Shown: one piece after another, positions 31,162 through 43,830 of the stretch
Layout of the letters: every line of letters begins with the position of its first letter
Position numbering within the stretch: position 1 is the stretch's first letter
Origin: Pilaira anomala
Lineage: Eukaryota > Mucoromycota > Mucoromycetes > Mucorales > Mucoraceae
Reading direction: 5' to 3'
Assembly (NCBI GenBank): GCA_025716855.1
Contig: JAIXMQ010000098.1
Location: forward strand, 1 to 64,000
DNA: 64,000 nt
Program-made: the position numbers and the translations under genes
The notes under the pieces: model-generated
What the model was told of the DNA's origin: nothing
The model's database searches: none
The model's input: only the letters and a program-made list of their open reading frames with translations

Positions 31162-34100
31162 TTACATAGAGTCTATGCGCTGAGGCCTTTGCTTTTCTGA
31201 CAAGTTGATCAAAGCAATCAACTTTTGAACGTTTTGCAAGTTTAACTACAAAGAAGATTTTAGCATGATGATAATAATATGATTTTAATTTAAAAAATAC
31301 TTACGTAAACTGGGATATAGGAATTAGCAGTAACATTATGGGGTTCAGGTTGATCGTATTCACTATCTTCAATGGATACATTATCCAATAAGAGTATATC
31401 GCCTGTATCACTGCTGCTGACACGAGAAGCGACAGCTCTCAAAATTTCATTACTGATAGGATCTTCATAATCTGCAACACTGTAGTTTTGAATCAATTTT
31501 TGAACTTGTGTAGGCGCAAGGAACCAGCAGACATCATAAATAATTTTGATATCATCTAATGTAGCCTTCTTTAATTGTAATAATTTAGTAGCTTGCATTA
31601 AGTGTTCTAATTGATTAGTGGCTTCAGATACATCATGAGCCTTACACCATTCTTCCAAACGAGTGATATTGTATTGAATTTGCATGGCTATAAGCAACTG
31701 TTAGTAAATATTTATATATATATATATGTATATTTATAATGTAACTAAAAATTTACCTCGCTTCCAAGAGTTAAAGTTACGTCTCATAACAAGGTCATTA
31801 AAGGTGGTGATACCAATTAATTTCAAGAGTTCAGTCAACACTTGTTCAACAACATAAGGCTCAACGTAATAACTCTTCATAGTACGATAAATACGATTCA
31901 AAAAATTCAAAAGGTCGTCCATAGAGAAAGCAGGTTGATTATTACTAGATAAAATCTTGCCAAAGAAACGAGTAGAATCACTTGCAATGAAACCAGGTAA
32001 AGATTGATTTTCGATTACAGCAGGAATAGCCATTTTGTTCAATTTCTTCTTTAGTTCAGATAACCAATGATGATAAATGTTATCTTGAAGACATTGAAGT
32101 TCAAACTTCATTGTAGAAACAAGCTTTTCAAAATCATGCCAGCCAACTGCACGACGACCGTGAATTGAATTATAATGCATTTCTCTTTCAAGTTCTTGTT
32201 CTACAGAATAAACAAGTGAAAGTAATTCATGTGTATTCGATAGCCAATAAGAACAAGGAACAATTGTATCTTCGCCAGTGAAAGCTAAACAATCTTTTTG
32301 AATTGTATCCATAGCTCTAAACAATAATCTTTCTGATTCAACCAAGTAACCAAGACGCCACATTTGAGTAACACATTTTCCGATAATATGAACAGGGAAT
32401 AAAACTTCTTCGCGTGCAGGTAACTTTTGCATTTCTGGGGGTACAATCTTGAGTGTATGAATTAATCCTTCGATAATTTCTTCCTCTAATAATTCTGAGT
32501 CTTGTAATAATATATTAATAGCATCTTCTGGGTTTCCAACATTATCTGCATCCAAGCTACCTCTTTGACCTAATTGTTTAGGTGCCATTTGATCAGGTTC
32601 AGCATAAACCACTTTAGTAGGTGGTTTATCAGGTCTCTTTTCACCAATACTACTACGACGCATATTATTTCCAAGAGAACTAGGGGAACGCCCACGAGGA
32701 TCGGCACTTGGAGATCTACCACGTCCATAGTTATCAGGAGACATACCACGTCCACCTCTTTGAGGAGATAAAGTACGATAAGCATTAATCGAGTTTTGCC
32801 GCTTTGGATGGTTCTTTAATGATTGAGAAAGTTGAGCCTTGAGAGCAACAATTTGACTCTTGAGTTCAGCCACATCAGATTCATCACCATTAACAGAGAA
32901 TGCACCGCCAGGACTAACAGGAGATCTCATTAATTGTTGATTATTTGATTGTTTTAATTTAATTATTTCTTCCTTTTGACGAGCTAAATCTTCAGTTAAA
33001 CGAGAGATTTCTAAATCTTGTTTCTTGATACGATCCAAAGAATTTCTATATTCGGTTTGTAAGCCGTTACGTTCAGTTTGTAATGCTTCGAGTTGAAGTT
33101 CTAAATCTGAAGGTTTCTCTAAATCCTTTTCAAGAGATTTAGCTTTAGAATCTAATTTTTCGTACCTATCAGACCATGATTTAACTTGCATTTCGAGTTC
33201 ATTTGCTTTAAGACGAAGTTGATCTTTTTCATCCTTGTGTTGTGTTACACTTTGAGTTAATTCGACGACTTTACTTTCTAACTTATAAGAAACTTCCTTA
33301 AAGTGATTAGCTGATTTTGCATCATGCTTTAATCCCAATAATTGCTTTCTAGCTAAACGACGACGGATACATGTTTGAAGTTGAATCATATAATTACGTT
33401 TTGCCAAGAATTCTTTACGTACAACCCAGCCACGCAACATACTTTGAATCTTGATAGCTGCAAAATGTTCTCGAATATGTGCAAATGATTTTCGAGTTAA
33501 ATGAGCTCTACAACTGGCTTGTAATTGAATTACAAATTGACGTTGTTGCAAGTAACGTTTACGTTGAATATATCTACGCCATTGAGTTTGAATCTTGGTA
33601 GCTGCTATATCTTCCCGAATCATTTCTAATTTACGTACTCCCATCTTTTGTCGAGCTACTCTTTGTAAACGTGAAATCAAATCTAGTTTACGAAGATATC
33701 CAATACGAACAATAAAACGTCTCATATTCTTTTGAAGTAAAATTGTACACTCGTCCCAACGTTCACGTCTACATTTCTCAAGATAAGCAAGCTTAAATAA
33801 AATAAAGAAAATTTGAGGGTCAATGACTAAAAGAGTTTTTTTTTTAAAAAAATTTAATAATATACCTGGCCTGCACGGAAAAAGATTTTTGTAAGACCAA
33901 TTTGATACTTGTCTGTATCTTTGATATATTTATCCAAGATAACATGACATAATTTGTTAATATCAGGACTACGATTTGGGTCCCAATATTGCGAATTGAC
34001 AAGTGCATAAAATCTAGGTCATATTGGTTAATATAATACATAAGTTTCCGTGTCTTTTCTTTTATTACCTGTCAGCAAAGTCTTCAAATGTCCATCTGGA

Positions 34101-36717
34101 AGGATAACCAGCACAACTGATGTGAATGGTTTCCAACACACCACAAGCACGTAACTGAGAAAGAACCATGTTAGGTTCGAATCCCCAAGGTACTTTAGCT
34201 TCATTAGGTTTAATACAACGAATATAATGCACATTAGTTTTGCTTATGGTATCCATTAAACTGATTAAAGATAACTATATACAAAAAATTTTTAGGCTTT
34301 GTTATCAGAATTTTTTTTTTTTTTAAAAAAAATAAAAAAAAAAACTTACCTTGAAAATTGAGCCTAAAGTAGGCTTTTTGGCAATACCCATACCCATCTT
34401 TTTGACAGGAGCAACAGGTTTTGATTCTTGACTAGCAGCAGAAGCAGCAGCAGTAGCAGTAGCCAACATATCAACCAAGAAAGGAGAATCAGCATTTTGT
34501 AACAAGGTTAAAAGCTCATCAGGTACAGTATCCTTATTCTTATCAATAAATCCTTCAGAATCGTATTCTACAGCATGAGCATAATGAACGACAGTAAAAG
34601 CACTGTTTGAGAAACGAGGCTTTTTGAAGTAATCCTTATATTTTGGATCAGAAAAGTTTGAAAAGAGCTTATTACAAAATCCTTGATCAGTACCAGAAGG
34701 CATTCTTGATTCTTCATCCAAAAGAGATAAAATACCCAATTTTGATTCAATTACTTCAATACATTTCTGATTATCACTAAAATCAATAAATTTCCAATCA
34801 ATCTTTTCTTTTACATATTCTTCTTGTTCCAGTTTAAATACATGTTGATTAAACTATAATAAATATAGGTTAATCACTGGAAATATCTCTATGTTTTATA
34901 ACCCAAAATGTAGTTACCTGTTGTTGAAGTTTTTCATTTGCATAATTGATACAAAATTGTTCAAATGAATTCTTTTTGAAATGTTCAAAACCATAGATAT
35001 CTAAAACACCAATAAATGTTTCAACTAATCCTTCAATCTGGCAAGATAAACTATCATTAACTACTTTAACAAGCCAATCAAACAAACTAGCATAAATATA
35101 TTTGGCTACTGAATCACGAACAACCGTTGCTTGTACAGGATTTAAATTGGATACAATCTTTTCATTCCTAGTAATCATCTGCTTACGTACCAACCATTTC
35201 CTGAATTCGGATGTTTTAATACCAAGTAATTTTGTGGCAGTAATAAGAGCAGGTTGATCTTCCGATAAAGTTGCATCATTACGACCTCCAATTTCAATAT
35301 TACCAATATGAAGTAAAGCAGCTAATAATTTAAAGATATGCCATTGAGACTCAACAGAGATACCAACTAATGAAAGTGATTTTTGTGTGGACTCAAATTC
35401 TGCTACATCATCTACACCTGGAATAGATCCAACGCCACTTTGATTTAAATAATGAAATTTATTCCAGTCGCCCAATTCAAGATGTTTACGTTCATTAATA
35501 GGTGCTCCCAAGCAAAGTTGATAAAAGATATGATAATTTCTTTCTGATTCCGGCTGAAAGATTAATCTGGATCTTTCCAACAAGTATGTTCTAATTTTCG
35601 CACCCACAATATTTTGACGATTGTCAAATTGAATCTATACATATTATGTTTTTTTTAACATACTGTATTTTTAAATATATAATAATAATAAACTAACCTC
35701 GATATATTTACCAAATCTTGAACTGTTATTATTTCTGGTTGTCTTTGCATTACCAAATGATTCCATGATTGGATTTGTGGCTAAATAAATTATAATAATA
35801 ATCGGTGGTACAAGTCAGGGCTTAGTTTTTTTTTATTTATTTTTTTTTGCCTCTTACCCATAATTTGCTCTTCTACCTCTGTCATTCCTTGTGTTACATC
35901 CTTTACTTTCCCAGAGTCTTTATCATCGGCAGTAGCAAAATATCTCATAATATGAGTAGCAGATACAGTTTTACCAGCACCACTAAATAATTATGTATGC
36001 ATAAATAACTCACATGATGCTGACAAACAGAACAACGATATATGCTTACCTCTCACCAGAAACAACAACTGTTTGATTGGATTTCTCTCTTACCATACAT
36101 CTATAAGCATCTTCTGCAATCGCAAATAAATGAGGTTCCAACTCACCACGTCTTTTACCCGAATATTGTTGGATAATGTCGGGATCATATAACTGTACAC
36201 TGGCAAAAGGATTTGCGGCAATCAAAACGATACCGGAATAAGTGTAAATATTACGTTGAAAGTAACGAGTACGAATAGTATTTAAAACTAATCATTATAA
36301 TTTTTCAGTTTTCAAATCAATATAGTCATAAGTTTTCTTTTCTTTTATTTTTACCGGAAGGTTCGTTCAAGTAACTCAAGTTTGTTAAATCCTCGGTATT
36401 CTCTAACCTTGGTGGATTTCTTAAAGGAGGCAAGTTGGCACCTCTTTGTTTTTCCAATAAAGCAAAAGTACTTTCAAATACATGCTCCTATTTAGATATT
36501 AAGCAACTTTTTTCTTTAAGGTATTTACTTTGGCATAACTTACTCTTCCCTCATCCTTGTCATCTTGAAACAAAATTTTTATACCTGTTCCTGTTTCTTC
36601 TTTTGAAAGAACAGATGCAGAGACCCAAGCCTCATCTTCGTCTTCAAACCAAGCTTTAGTGCCTTTGGTAAACACTTGAACCGCCTGTGCAACTCCTGAA
36701 GACAATGTGTCGGCCAT
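31162..36717 (-). CDS. MYO2: Class V myosin heavy chain
   Basis: The multi-exon gene runs from [20 protein letters not shown] at 36717 to QRPQRIDSM (stop 31162-31164). In order: an SH3-like N-terminus with a 46-nt first intron; the motor domain with the P-loop GESGAGKT split by an intron; SRFGKYIE (switch I); [27 protein letters not shown] (switch II/relay); [10 protein letters not shown]; and [25 protein letters not shown]. Six IQ motifs follow (33725-33350, such as [18 protein letters not shown]), then a coiled coil, a Ser/Pro/Gly/Arg linker ([17 protein letters not shown]) and a DIL cargo domain. Fungal myosin V moves secretory vesicles and organelles along actin to growing tips. The symbol follows the yeast orthologue; copy number in this genome is unknown. 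Confidence 0.9.
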
Positions 36718-36754
36718 GTATATGGTTAAGCTATTTGCTTAAAAAAGAATAGGA

Positions 36755-36790
<36 letters not shown>

Positions 36791-39558
36791 GAAAAGAAAG
36801 CGAAAAAAAAGGTAGGTACGAGAGTTACACAAGTTTCGCTTCCTAAACAGAAATTTTATAAGGTCAAACAAGTAAATAAATATGTCATCTTCGTCTATTT
36901 ACAAACATAAACAATAGAATTAAACTAACATGGAAAGCTTATTTATGATAAAGTTTACTTATTGCAACTGTATTTATTAATATGGATTACAAAATAAGAT
37001 TGGATAGTAAAGAGGTATATATTTCATATAAATAAAAAAAAGAGAGTTTAATGAAATGCACATTCAACATATGTTTTAGCTTTTTATATCTATGGAAACA
37101 ATAGATACGAGTTTCTGTTTACATGATTGAATTTGTAAAATTACGATAAATTTTAAGGGATATTTAAAAATTGCGGCAATAGAAAGAAGAAATAGGGACA
37201 GTGTGTGATTGTCATGAGTTGTGAACATTCCATTGTCTAGTACCTATAAACCTGTTTATGTATAAATGATCACTACATCGATCCACATTTAAAATTCAAT
37301 AATATATTCAAGGTGTTTTTTTTGCCCTCAGGGATACTATCTATCCAACAGAGCTGTACTTAAAAAGGGACTTCAATAGATGCATCTCTTTCAGGTAAAA
37401 TACTTTAGGCATATCTTCTGTAATCTTCTTCAGTTCATCTGATGTAAATAAAAGATACCAACCTTTGCTTTTCTGCCTCTTATATAAACAGAATTATGTA
37501 CTAACAGCTATAACAACATGATACTTCTCATTCTCGGTTAAAATAATCCTTTGCATTATTTTTTCCTATAATACCAAGAAAATCTTCTGAAAATCCAGCA
37601 AGCAGCACTATTGCCTTATAAATATATTCAAAGCTATCACGATTATATTCTATTCACGTCTTTTAGCACTGATATTTCTAATTTGAATTCTGTCGGAACA
37701 CATTTAATAATGTATAAACAACTTCAACTCTATAAATTACATAAATACAACCATTATTATATAAGGTAAGGATAAGTCTCGAGATACAGATACTATGTTT
37801 ACTTAATTTATATTACGCTCACGTCACTAAGCTCAATGTAGATTATTATAGGCTGTTTATCAGAATATAGAAAACTCGGTGTTATATTTTATCCTTAATC
37901 TTTACATATGATATACATAATATTGCAATATTACAATGTAATCTCTCTCTCTCTATGTCTCTCTTTTTTGGCATTCTCTAATCTTGATATAGTATGTATA
38001 AGAGTAAGTTATTTGAGGAAAAAAGTAGGAGGTTTATCTATATTTTATTTTGGGAACAAGACAACTTGTACATTAGTCATCAAATAGCTCGCTCTGAGTA
38101 TAATTATAAGAATACATCTCTGATAATCGTAGATATTAGATACACTTGAAAATTTTTATTTACTTTTTTATACAATCCATATTTTTCTTTTTTTTTTTAC
38201 GCTTTGTACGGACGGCAAATTTATGTATTAGATCCTTGTAAAGTAATAAGCATTTTGAGACGCTCAATTACGTAGTGAGGACATTAGATCTGTCAGTGAT
38301 AATTCAGGAACTAATTCTCCTATTAAGACTAATAAACCGGATTTTTACATGTATCGAAGAGGCAAAATAACTCTTAAATCTGACTGCCAAGTGGTTGAAA
38401 TAGAATAGTGACCCTGTGTATTGACAGTTCATAGCTTCCTTCTGACTTGTTCTGTCAAGAAGAATTGATATAAAAAAAATTAGGAGAGATATTATACTCG
38501 TATTAAATAAAAGAAAACAAGTTTTTAATAAGCTTTCTCCTCCGACCTCATTTCACCTCCTTTTTTTCTGGCTCGTATTTTTTTAACGGGAAATAGATTC
38601 AAGTTTACATAGTTGACAAAGAAACAGTAAATGTCATTATACATATTAAACAGATGGTCAAAGAATAAATTTATATGTAGCTATAAACACATATACCGCA
38701 AAGTCCTTACCCTCTATTCATCAAATATTAAGCCCATTATATTATGCTCTCACACAGCAAATCCCCTCTAAGTAGAACTCACCATCCCCTCAAAAAGAAA
38801 AAAAATATCGGAAGGAAAGAAATGTTAAACAGTGAACATATATAATCCATTTGGAATTTTTACGATTAAAAAAAATATATGTAAAGCGAAGTATTACTTT
38901 CCACAAGAACAATTGACCAAAAAAGTCAATTACATAATGTTACATATTTTATTTTCACAAGGCAACCGCTCCCAAACATGTTTTTCTAAGTCATTAATCT
39001 CTACATTGCCATTGTTGGAATTCCATGTAATATTTATTTATAAATATACATATATCATTTAAACAATGATAGATACATCTTATACAAATAAAAAGAAGAA
39101 GGGAGATTTTTATTATGTAAAAGAAGGTTGATTAAAAAAAAAAAGAGAGAGAGAGAAAGACTTAAGGAGATCTGAGTCTATATAAGATGTATTAGCTACT
39201 GAGAAGACATGCTATAAATAAAATATATAGTTACACGCATTTTCTATTGTTTTAAAAATATTATGCACGCTTCAAAAAGTCTTGGTTATTGAAAAGAAAA
39301 AATAAAAGGGATACTAATCATAACTATATCAATAGTAAAGTATTGTATGTATACAGATTTGTGACAATATAAGAGGTCCGTGGTATTTGTTTTTGATCAA
39401 TTCAGAGGGATAGAAAAAGTTGGTGTACAGATACACCGAAAAGGGAGACAAAAAATCGTTTATACACCGACTTCTCAGTTTCTCGGCTATTCCCCCGAGT
39501 TCTTCTTGTTCTATGAATTTAATGATCTCCATAGTACATAACAAGTATAATTTAAATT

Positions 39559-39595
<37 letters not shown>

Positions 39596-40745
39596 TAACC
39601 CGTTTAATAAGTAATAATTCATATCATTTACACAAGCATAAATAAATATATATGATTATTTAATACAACAATATACATATAATATTTATATACCATTTTA
39701 GTATATATTATATATATTTGCATAAATCACTCGTATGTTATTTTATATATATTGAGTCTAGTTATATACTTTATATCGAAGGCCCCTCCAAACACACATA
39801 TACAAAGCTCCTCCTTCTTGAATATATCAAGATTAATATTATATATTTTATTTTACTTTACTCCTTTTTATACTATCTATTTTAGCTTTTTATGTAATCG
39901 ATTATATTTTAATTAACTGTGCAAAATGACGTTAAATAAAGCTATTCCAGCCTTGCAAAAGAGTGAAAGAAAGAAGAGAAAGTATAAGGGAGAAGTGTTG
40001 AATGTACATTTATCCTTACGAACCATCGAGCTGGACTACATATACATTGATTCGTATTGTAGCCACAATTACTTAAACAACAATGACAAAAATTTCCCTT
40101 TTTAAACATACCATCCACATAAACCAACTTTCTCTATTTGAGGGAGTAATATCAATTCTACCAATCCCCTTTCTACCCCTTTCGCCATTTGTAATTTACT
40201 AACCCGAAGATATGGATTTCGTGTTTATACATAAAATTTCTAACAGTTTAAAATTATAGTTTTCTTGTTAAAAATACAAACAAATAAGAAAAAAAAAATA
40301 TTAATGTTAATGGTGTACAAACAAAAACAAAAAAACAATGCAGGAGTCAAGTTTTATATAAAAGAGAAGAAAGTTTAATAGGGGCCATTATGTGTCGTCT
40401 TCTATATTGTCAAATAAAATCATTTATTCTACGCGGAATAACATTAACCACTTTTCTTTTTTTCTAAACAGGAGACCCCACCAAGAATAATTTATAATAG
40501 CTTTTTATTAAAAGGGGTAAACAATAATAAAAGAAAAAATAGACGAATAAATAAAGTTGGATATATATTAAATTGGCATATACAAATATATAATAATATG
40601 TAGCATAATAAGAAGCATGATAAAATAAAAAAAAAAAATTTAAACATAATAGACGAAATTACAAGAAAGAGAGCGAGAGAGCAATATAAAGAAGTTGTTA
40701 AAAGGAAGGAAATATTCGAGAGAGAATTCCTTGATCAAACAAATT

Positions 40746-40800
<55 letters not shown>

Positions 40801-40865
40801 CTTGTTGCATTTTTTTTTTTTTTGAGTTGCAGCTTGGTTTTTAATGATATTTATAGCGTCATGAT
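36718..40865. other. 4.1-kb gene-poor AT-rich intergenic region
   Basis: No frame longer than about 100 codons with protein-like composition; no tRNA-like cloverleaf or transposon ends were recognised. It contains a poly-A run just upstream of the myosin start (36762-36790), AT-dinucleotide runs (39563-39590), a GA patch (39144-39157) and a 48-nt poly-T (40748-40795) beside the homeobox gene's stop. It may hold long regulatory regions or UTRs of the flanking genes. Confidence 0.5.
40748..40795. repeat. 48-nt poly-T run
   Basis: An uninterrupted T run about 70 bp past the stop of the minus-strand homeobox gene, read as poly-A in its 3' region. Homopolymers of this length are prone to sequencing error. 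Confidence 0.9.
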
Positions 40866-41447
40866 TTAGTAATCTCTGTAAGGAAGGTGGTCAATTGAAT
40901 TTGGACTGGGATATGATAATGTTGGAGGACTACTGTTTTGTTGTGGTGAAACAAGTCTTAATGGAGGTAAAGAAAAATTGCTTTGATCTTGAAAATGATG
41001 AAAACGAAGATCAGTTGGGGGAGATCTTGGTGGAGAGATAGGAGGGAGATAGAAAGAAGTAGGTGAATCAGGTGTATGACGACCACGAGAGCGAAGAGCT
41101 TGACGTTTATTTTGAAACCAAATCTGCACTGTACGTGGACTCATACCCAATTGTTTTCCAAGCTCAATACGAATTTCAGTTGAAGGGAAATAAGTTTGGG
41201 CAAATATACGGTTTAACACCACCAATTGGTTAGGTGAAGCCCTCTTTCTTTTTGCTTTTAAATTGCGTTCATGTACTGCCGCAGCTGAGCTATTGTAATA
41301 GTGATGATTTGTACTCGGAGAAGGAGACGATAATAAATTTGCAATGTTAAGTACTGATGATGAGGAACGAGAAACGTTAGAAGTAGTTGTTGTATTATTC
41401 AAAAAAAGATCAGAAAGAGGAGGTAAAGTGCAAGTAGAAGAATGCAT
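40866..41447 (-). CDS. Homeodomain transcription factor
   Basis: Intronless, 193 aa, start ATG at 41447. The homeodomain at about residues 64-122 reads KAKRKRASPNQLVVLNRIF, then YFPSTEIRIELGKQLGMSP and RTVQIWFQNKRQALRSRGR. It has the invariant WFQNKR recognition helix and the normal three-helix spacing without a TALE insertion. Flanks are serine/asparagine- and proline-rich (LPPISPPRSPPTDL). It resembles the small fungal homeobox factors such as PHO2/YOX1 relatives but cannot be assigned further. Inferred role: nuclear DNA-binding regulator. Large intergenic regions on both sides (4.1 and 1.0 kb) suggest complex regulation. Confidence 0.85.
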   Translation of the reverse strand: MHSSTCTLPPLSDLFLNNTTTTSNVSRSSSSVLNIANLLSSPSPSTNHHYYNSSAAAVHERNLKAKRKRASPNQLVVLNRIFAQTYFPSTEIRIELGKQLGMSPRTVQIWFQNKRQALRSRGRHTPDSPTSFYLPPISPPRSPPTDLRFHHFQDQSNFSLPPLRLVSPQQNSSPPTLSYPSPNSIDHLPYRDY

Positions 41448-42496
41448 TGTGTATAATATATTTATATGCTCTGTGTGGCTGATATAGTAAGGAAGGTAGA
41501 AAAAAAAATATGTATTTTTTATTTAAAAAAAAGGAATTGACATGAAATTAGACGCCCTTTATATATGTGTCAAAAGAGAAAAAAAGGAAAAAAAAAGTAA
41601 TTATAAATAAAAATTGAAGGGGATAATTCATGATCTTTCCCTAATTATTTGTTCGTTGTCTTGATGTGATGCAGATCCTTTTTACATTTAGTTGAAATCT
41701 ATTGACAATTTCCTTGAATTTATAAATACAAAATAATATGTAATGTACAAATTTAAAAATGGATTGTACATGTAAGGTCCGAACTTTACTAACTAACTAA
41801 ACCACTAAACAGTCCCCTTGGAACTTTCATATATTGAATAATAGGAGAGTACTATAAAAAGAGGAGTATATACCTTGTAGAGGGGATTCGAATGTAATGT
41901 ATGTATATATGTATGTATGTATGTATAAATGCACGCATGTATGTATGTATTTATATACATAACCACTACAACACTCAACCTACTTAAACCCTTTTCTGAG
42001 TTTGGCAGGTTTTCTTACCGCGTTTTATTTAATGTCTCAATATAATAGCCCTTCTTTATATTGCAAAACTATCATTATATATCTCCTAATAGCTGGGAAA
42101 GTTTTCGGGTATAATACACTTAGAAAATGGAATCGTTGTCTTTGCCAGAAACTCCTTATACGATATATCCTCCCACTCTTATCCCTATCCAAGCTGTAAT
42201 ATAGATATATATATATATATATATCGAATGCCAAAAGCTCTAGCCATTTGTTCTAAGCGTCTTGAACATCGTTCAATAAAACAATTGCTGGTTTTCAATT
42301 TTCTTCGTACGAAGAATGATCTTCACTTTTATACCTTTTACGCTTAATATCCAATACTTAATCTAATTTGTAGGTATAATACTAACAAGCTTTTTATTTT
42401 TATTCTCTCACAGTAACATTAATAAAGATTGGAGTTGCCACTCCTTTACAGACAGACAAAAAATATATTTACATATACATACACATAGGCTGATTG
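41448..42496. other. Intergenic, upstream of the homeobox gene
   Basis: No supported gene. An (ATGT)n microsatellite is at 41897-41952 and an AT run at about 42203-42223. It probably holds the homeobox promoter and the 3' UTR of BUD13. Confidence 0.5.
41897..41952. repeat. (ATGT)n microsatellite
   Basis: Imperfect tetranucleotide repeat with a few interruptions. Confidence 0.85.
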
Positions 42497-43641
42497 TTAC
42501 ATATCTTCAGTAGCCCAAGCATGGGCTTCCGCTGCTCGGGATTTTGTTTGATTTTGTTGTAATAAAAATGTATCTTCGAATCCAGTTGATCTATCAACAC
42601 CATCCCAACGATAACCAGGTGGAATCATAAACCTATTAGGTTTCCAGGCACCTTTGTATGTTGGTCTAGCTAATCGTTTACCTTTTGATTTGCTCGTCTT
42701 TTTCTATTTATTGTTAATTTCAAGTATATATATATATATATATATATATTAAGGAAGCGTATTACTTACTGTCAAGAATCCTGCTGCTGGGTCATTCCAA
42801 CGTTCTACTTCTTTTAATTCTTCGTTAAGGTCTTCATCGTCAGCATACCTGCAAGTAAGAAAAAAAAAAGGTAAATCTCCCTATACTCGTATATTTTTTT
42901 CAGTGAATTATACCTTGCCATGGGTTTATCTTTTTGTTCATCAAGACGTCTTTTTTCTTCTTCTGCTTCCTTTCTTTGAACTAACCCCTTTCCCCATTCC
43001 ATTCGTCTAGCAGCCTTTTCTATTTCCTCTTTTCTCTTTCTGGCCTCCTCAGTTCTTTGCATTTTTAGATCAATTCTACGACCAGCTTTGTCACGATATA
43101 CTGTTTCTGAATTCTCTCCCTGACTTTCTCTTTTAAGCTTTTCAAGTGCTTTTTTCTCTGCTTCTCGTGCTTTTTCAGCCTCTGCTTTAATTTCTGATTT
43201 TGTCAATATACCAGCTCTTTGACCATTTGACATTCGAGGAACATTGTCTGACTCCTGTTTTACAATGACAGGTTCTTCATCAGACTCGATATCTTCTTCT
43301 CCTTCTCGAACCGTTTGCCAATTACTCGTTGTTCCTAAAAAGACACCTCCTGCATTCGCAATTGCTTCTTTTTCAAGTTTTTCTTGTTCCTCTTTTATTC
43401 GCTTCAATTCTGCTTTCTCCTCTGCCGCAGTTTCCCACTCGAAATCTTCTTCATCAATGATACCAACATTGCCAATCTTTTTAGGTCGCGTACTAGAAGC
43501 TGACTTCTTCTTTCTCTTCTTTTTTGTGCTATCATCGTTACTTAAATATTTAGATGCAATATAAGCTTTGGTTGCTGCATCGCCTGGTCCACGAGCTAAA
43601 TACTTTTGTTTTAGAATTTCATCGCGATCAATATGCTCCAT
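42497..43641 (-). CDS. BUD13: Pre-mRNA splicing factor BUD13/CWC26
   Basis: Three exons from [20 protein letters not shown] at 43641. The N-terminus has [10 protein letters not shown] and a lysine run. A long charged middle includes [19 protein letters not shown] and [15 protein letters not shown], the family core. The end has the hallmark [12 protein letters not shown], then [20 protein letters not shown] and [12 protein letters not shown], terminating [12 protein letters not shown]13 is a subunit of the RES complex, which retains and helps splice pre-mRNA; such factors matter in a genome with this many tiny introns. An in-frame extension upstream to 43761 exists but is not conserved in type, so the inner ATG was chosen. 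It shares a 189-bp divergent promoter with UTP3. Confidence 0.9.
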
Positions 43642-43830
43642 AATTGTTTTATCGTTCTTAAACAAACTGGTCAAATGGGCTATCCTTTGAAATACATGTT
43701 GCACAGATTGCACTGGACTGCGTTTTTGAATTATGAATATTCCCCCATAAGCCACAAACACTCAGCTTAAAATTTACTTTTTCGATTAAAAAAAAAACTC
43801 TATCCGTTTTTTCTAAGAAATAGATTCAAT
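43642..43830. promoter_or_regulatory. Bidirectional promoter between BUD13 and UTP3
   Basis: Only 189 bp separate the two start codons, so control elements for both RNA-processing genes must lie here or inside the genes. It contains an A9 run near 43788-43798; no known binding motif was identified with confidence. Confidence 0.5.
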
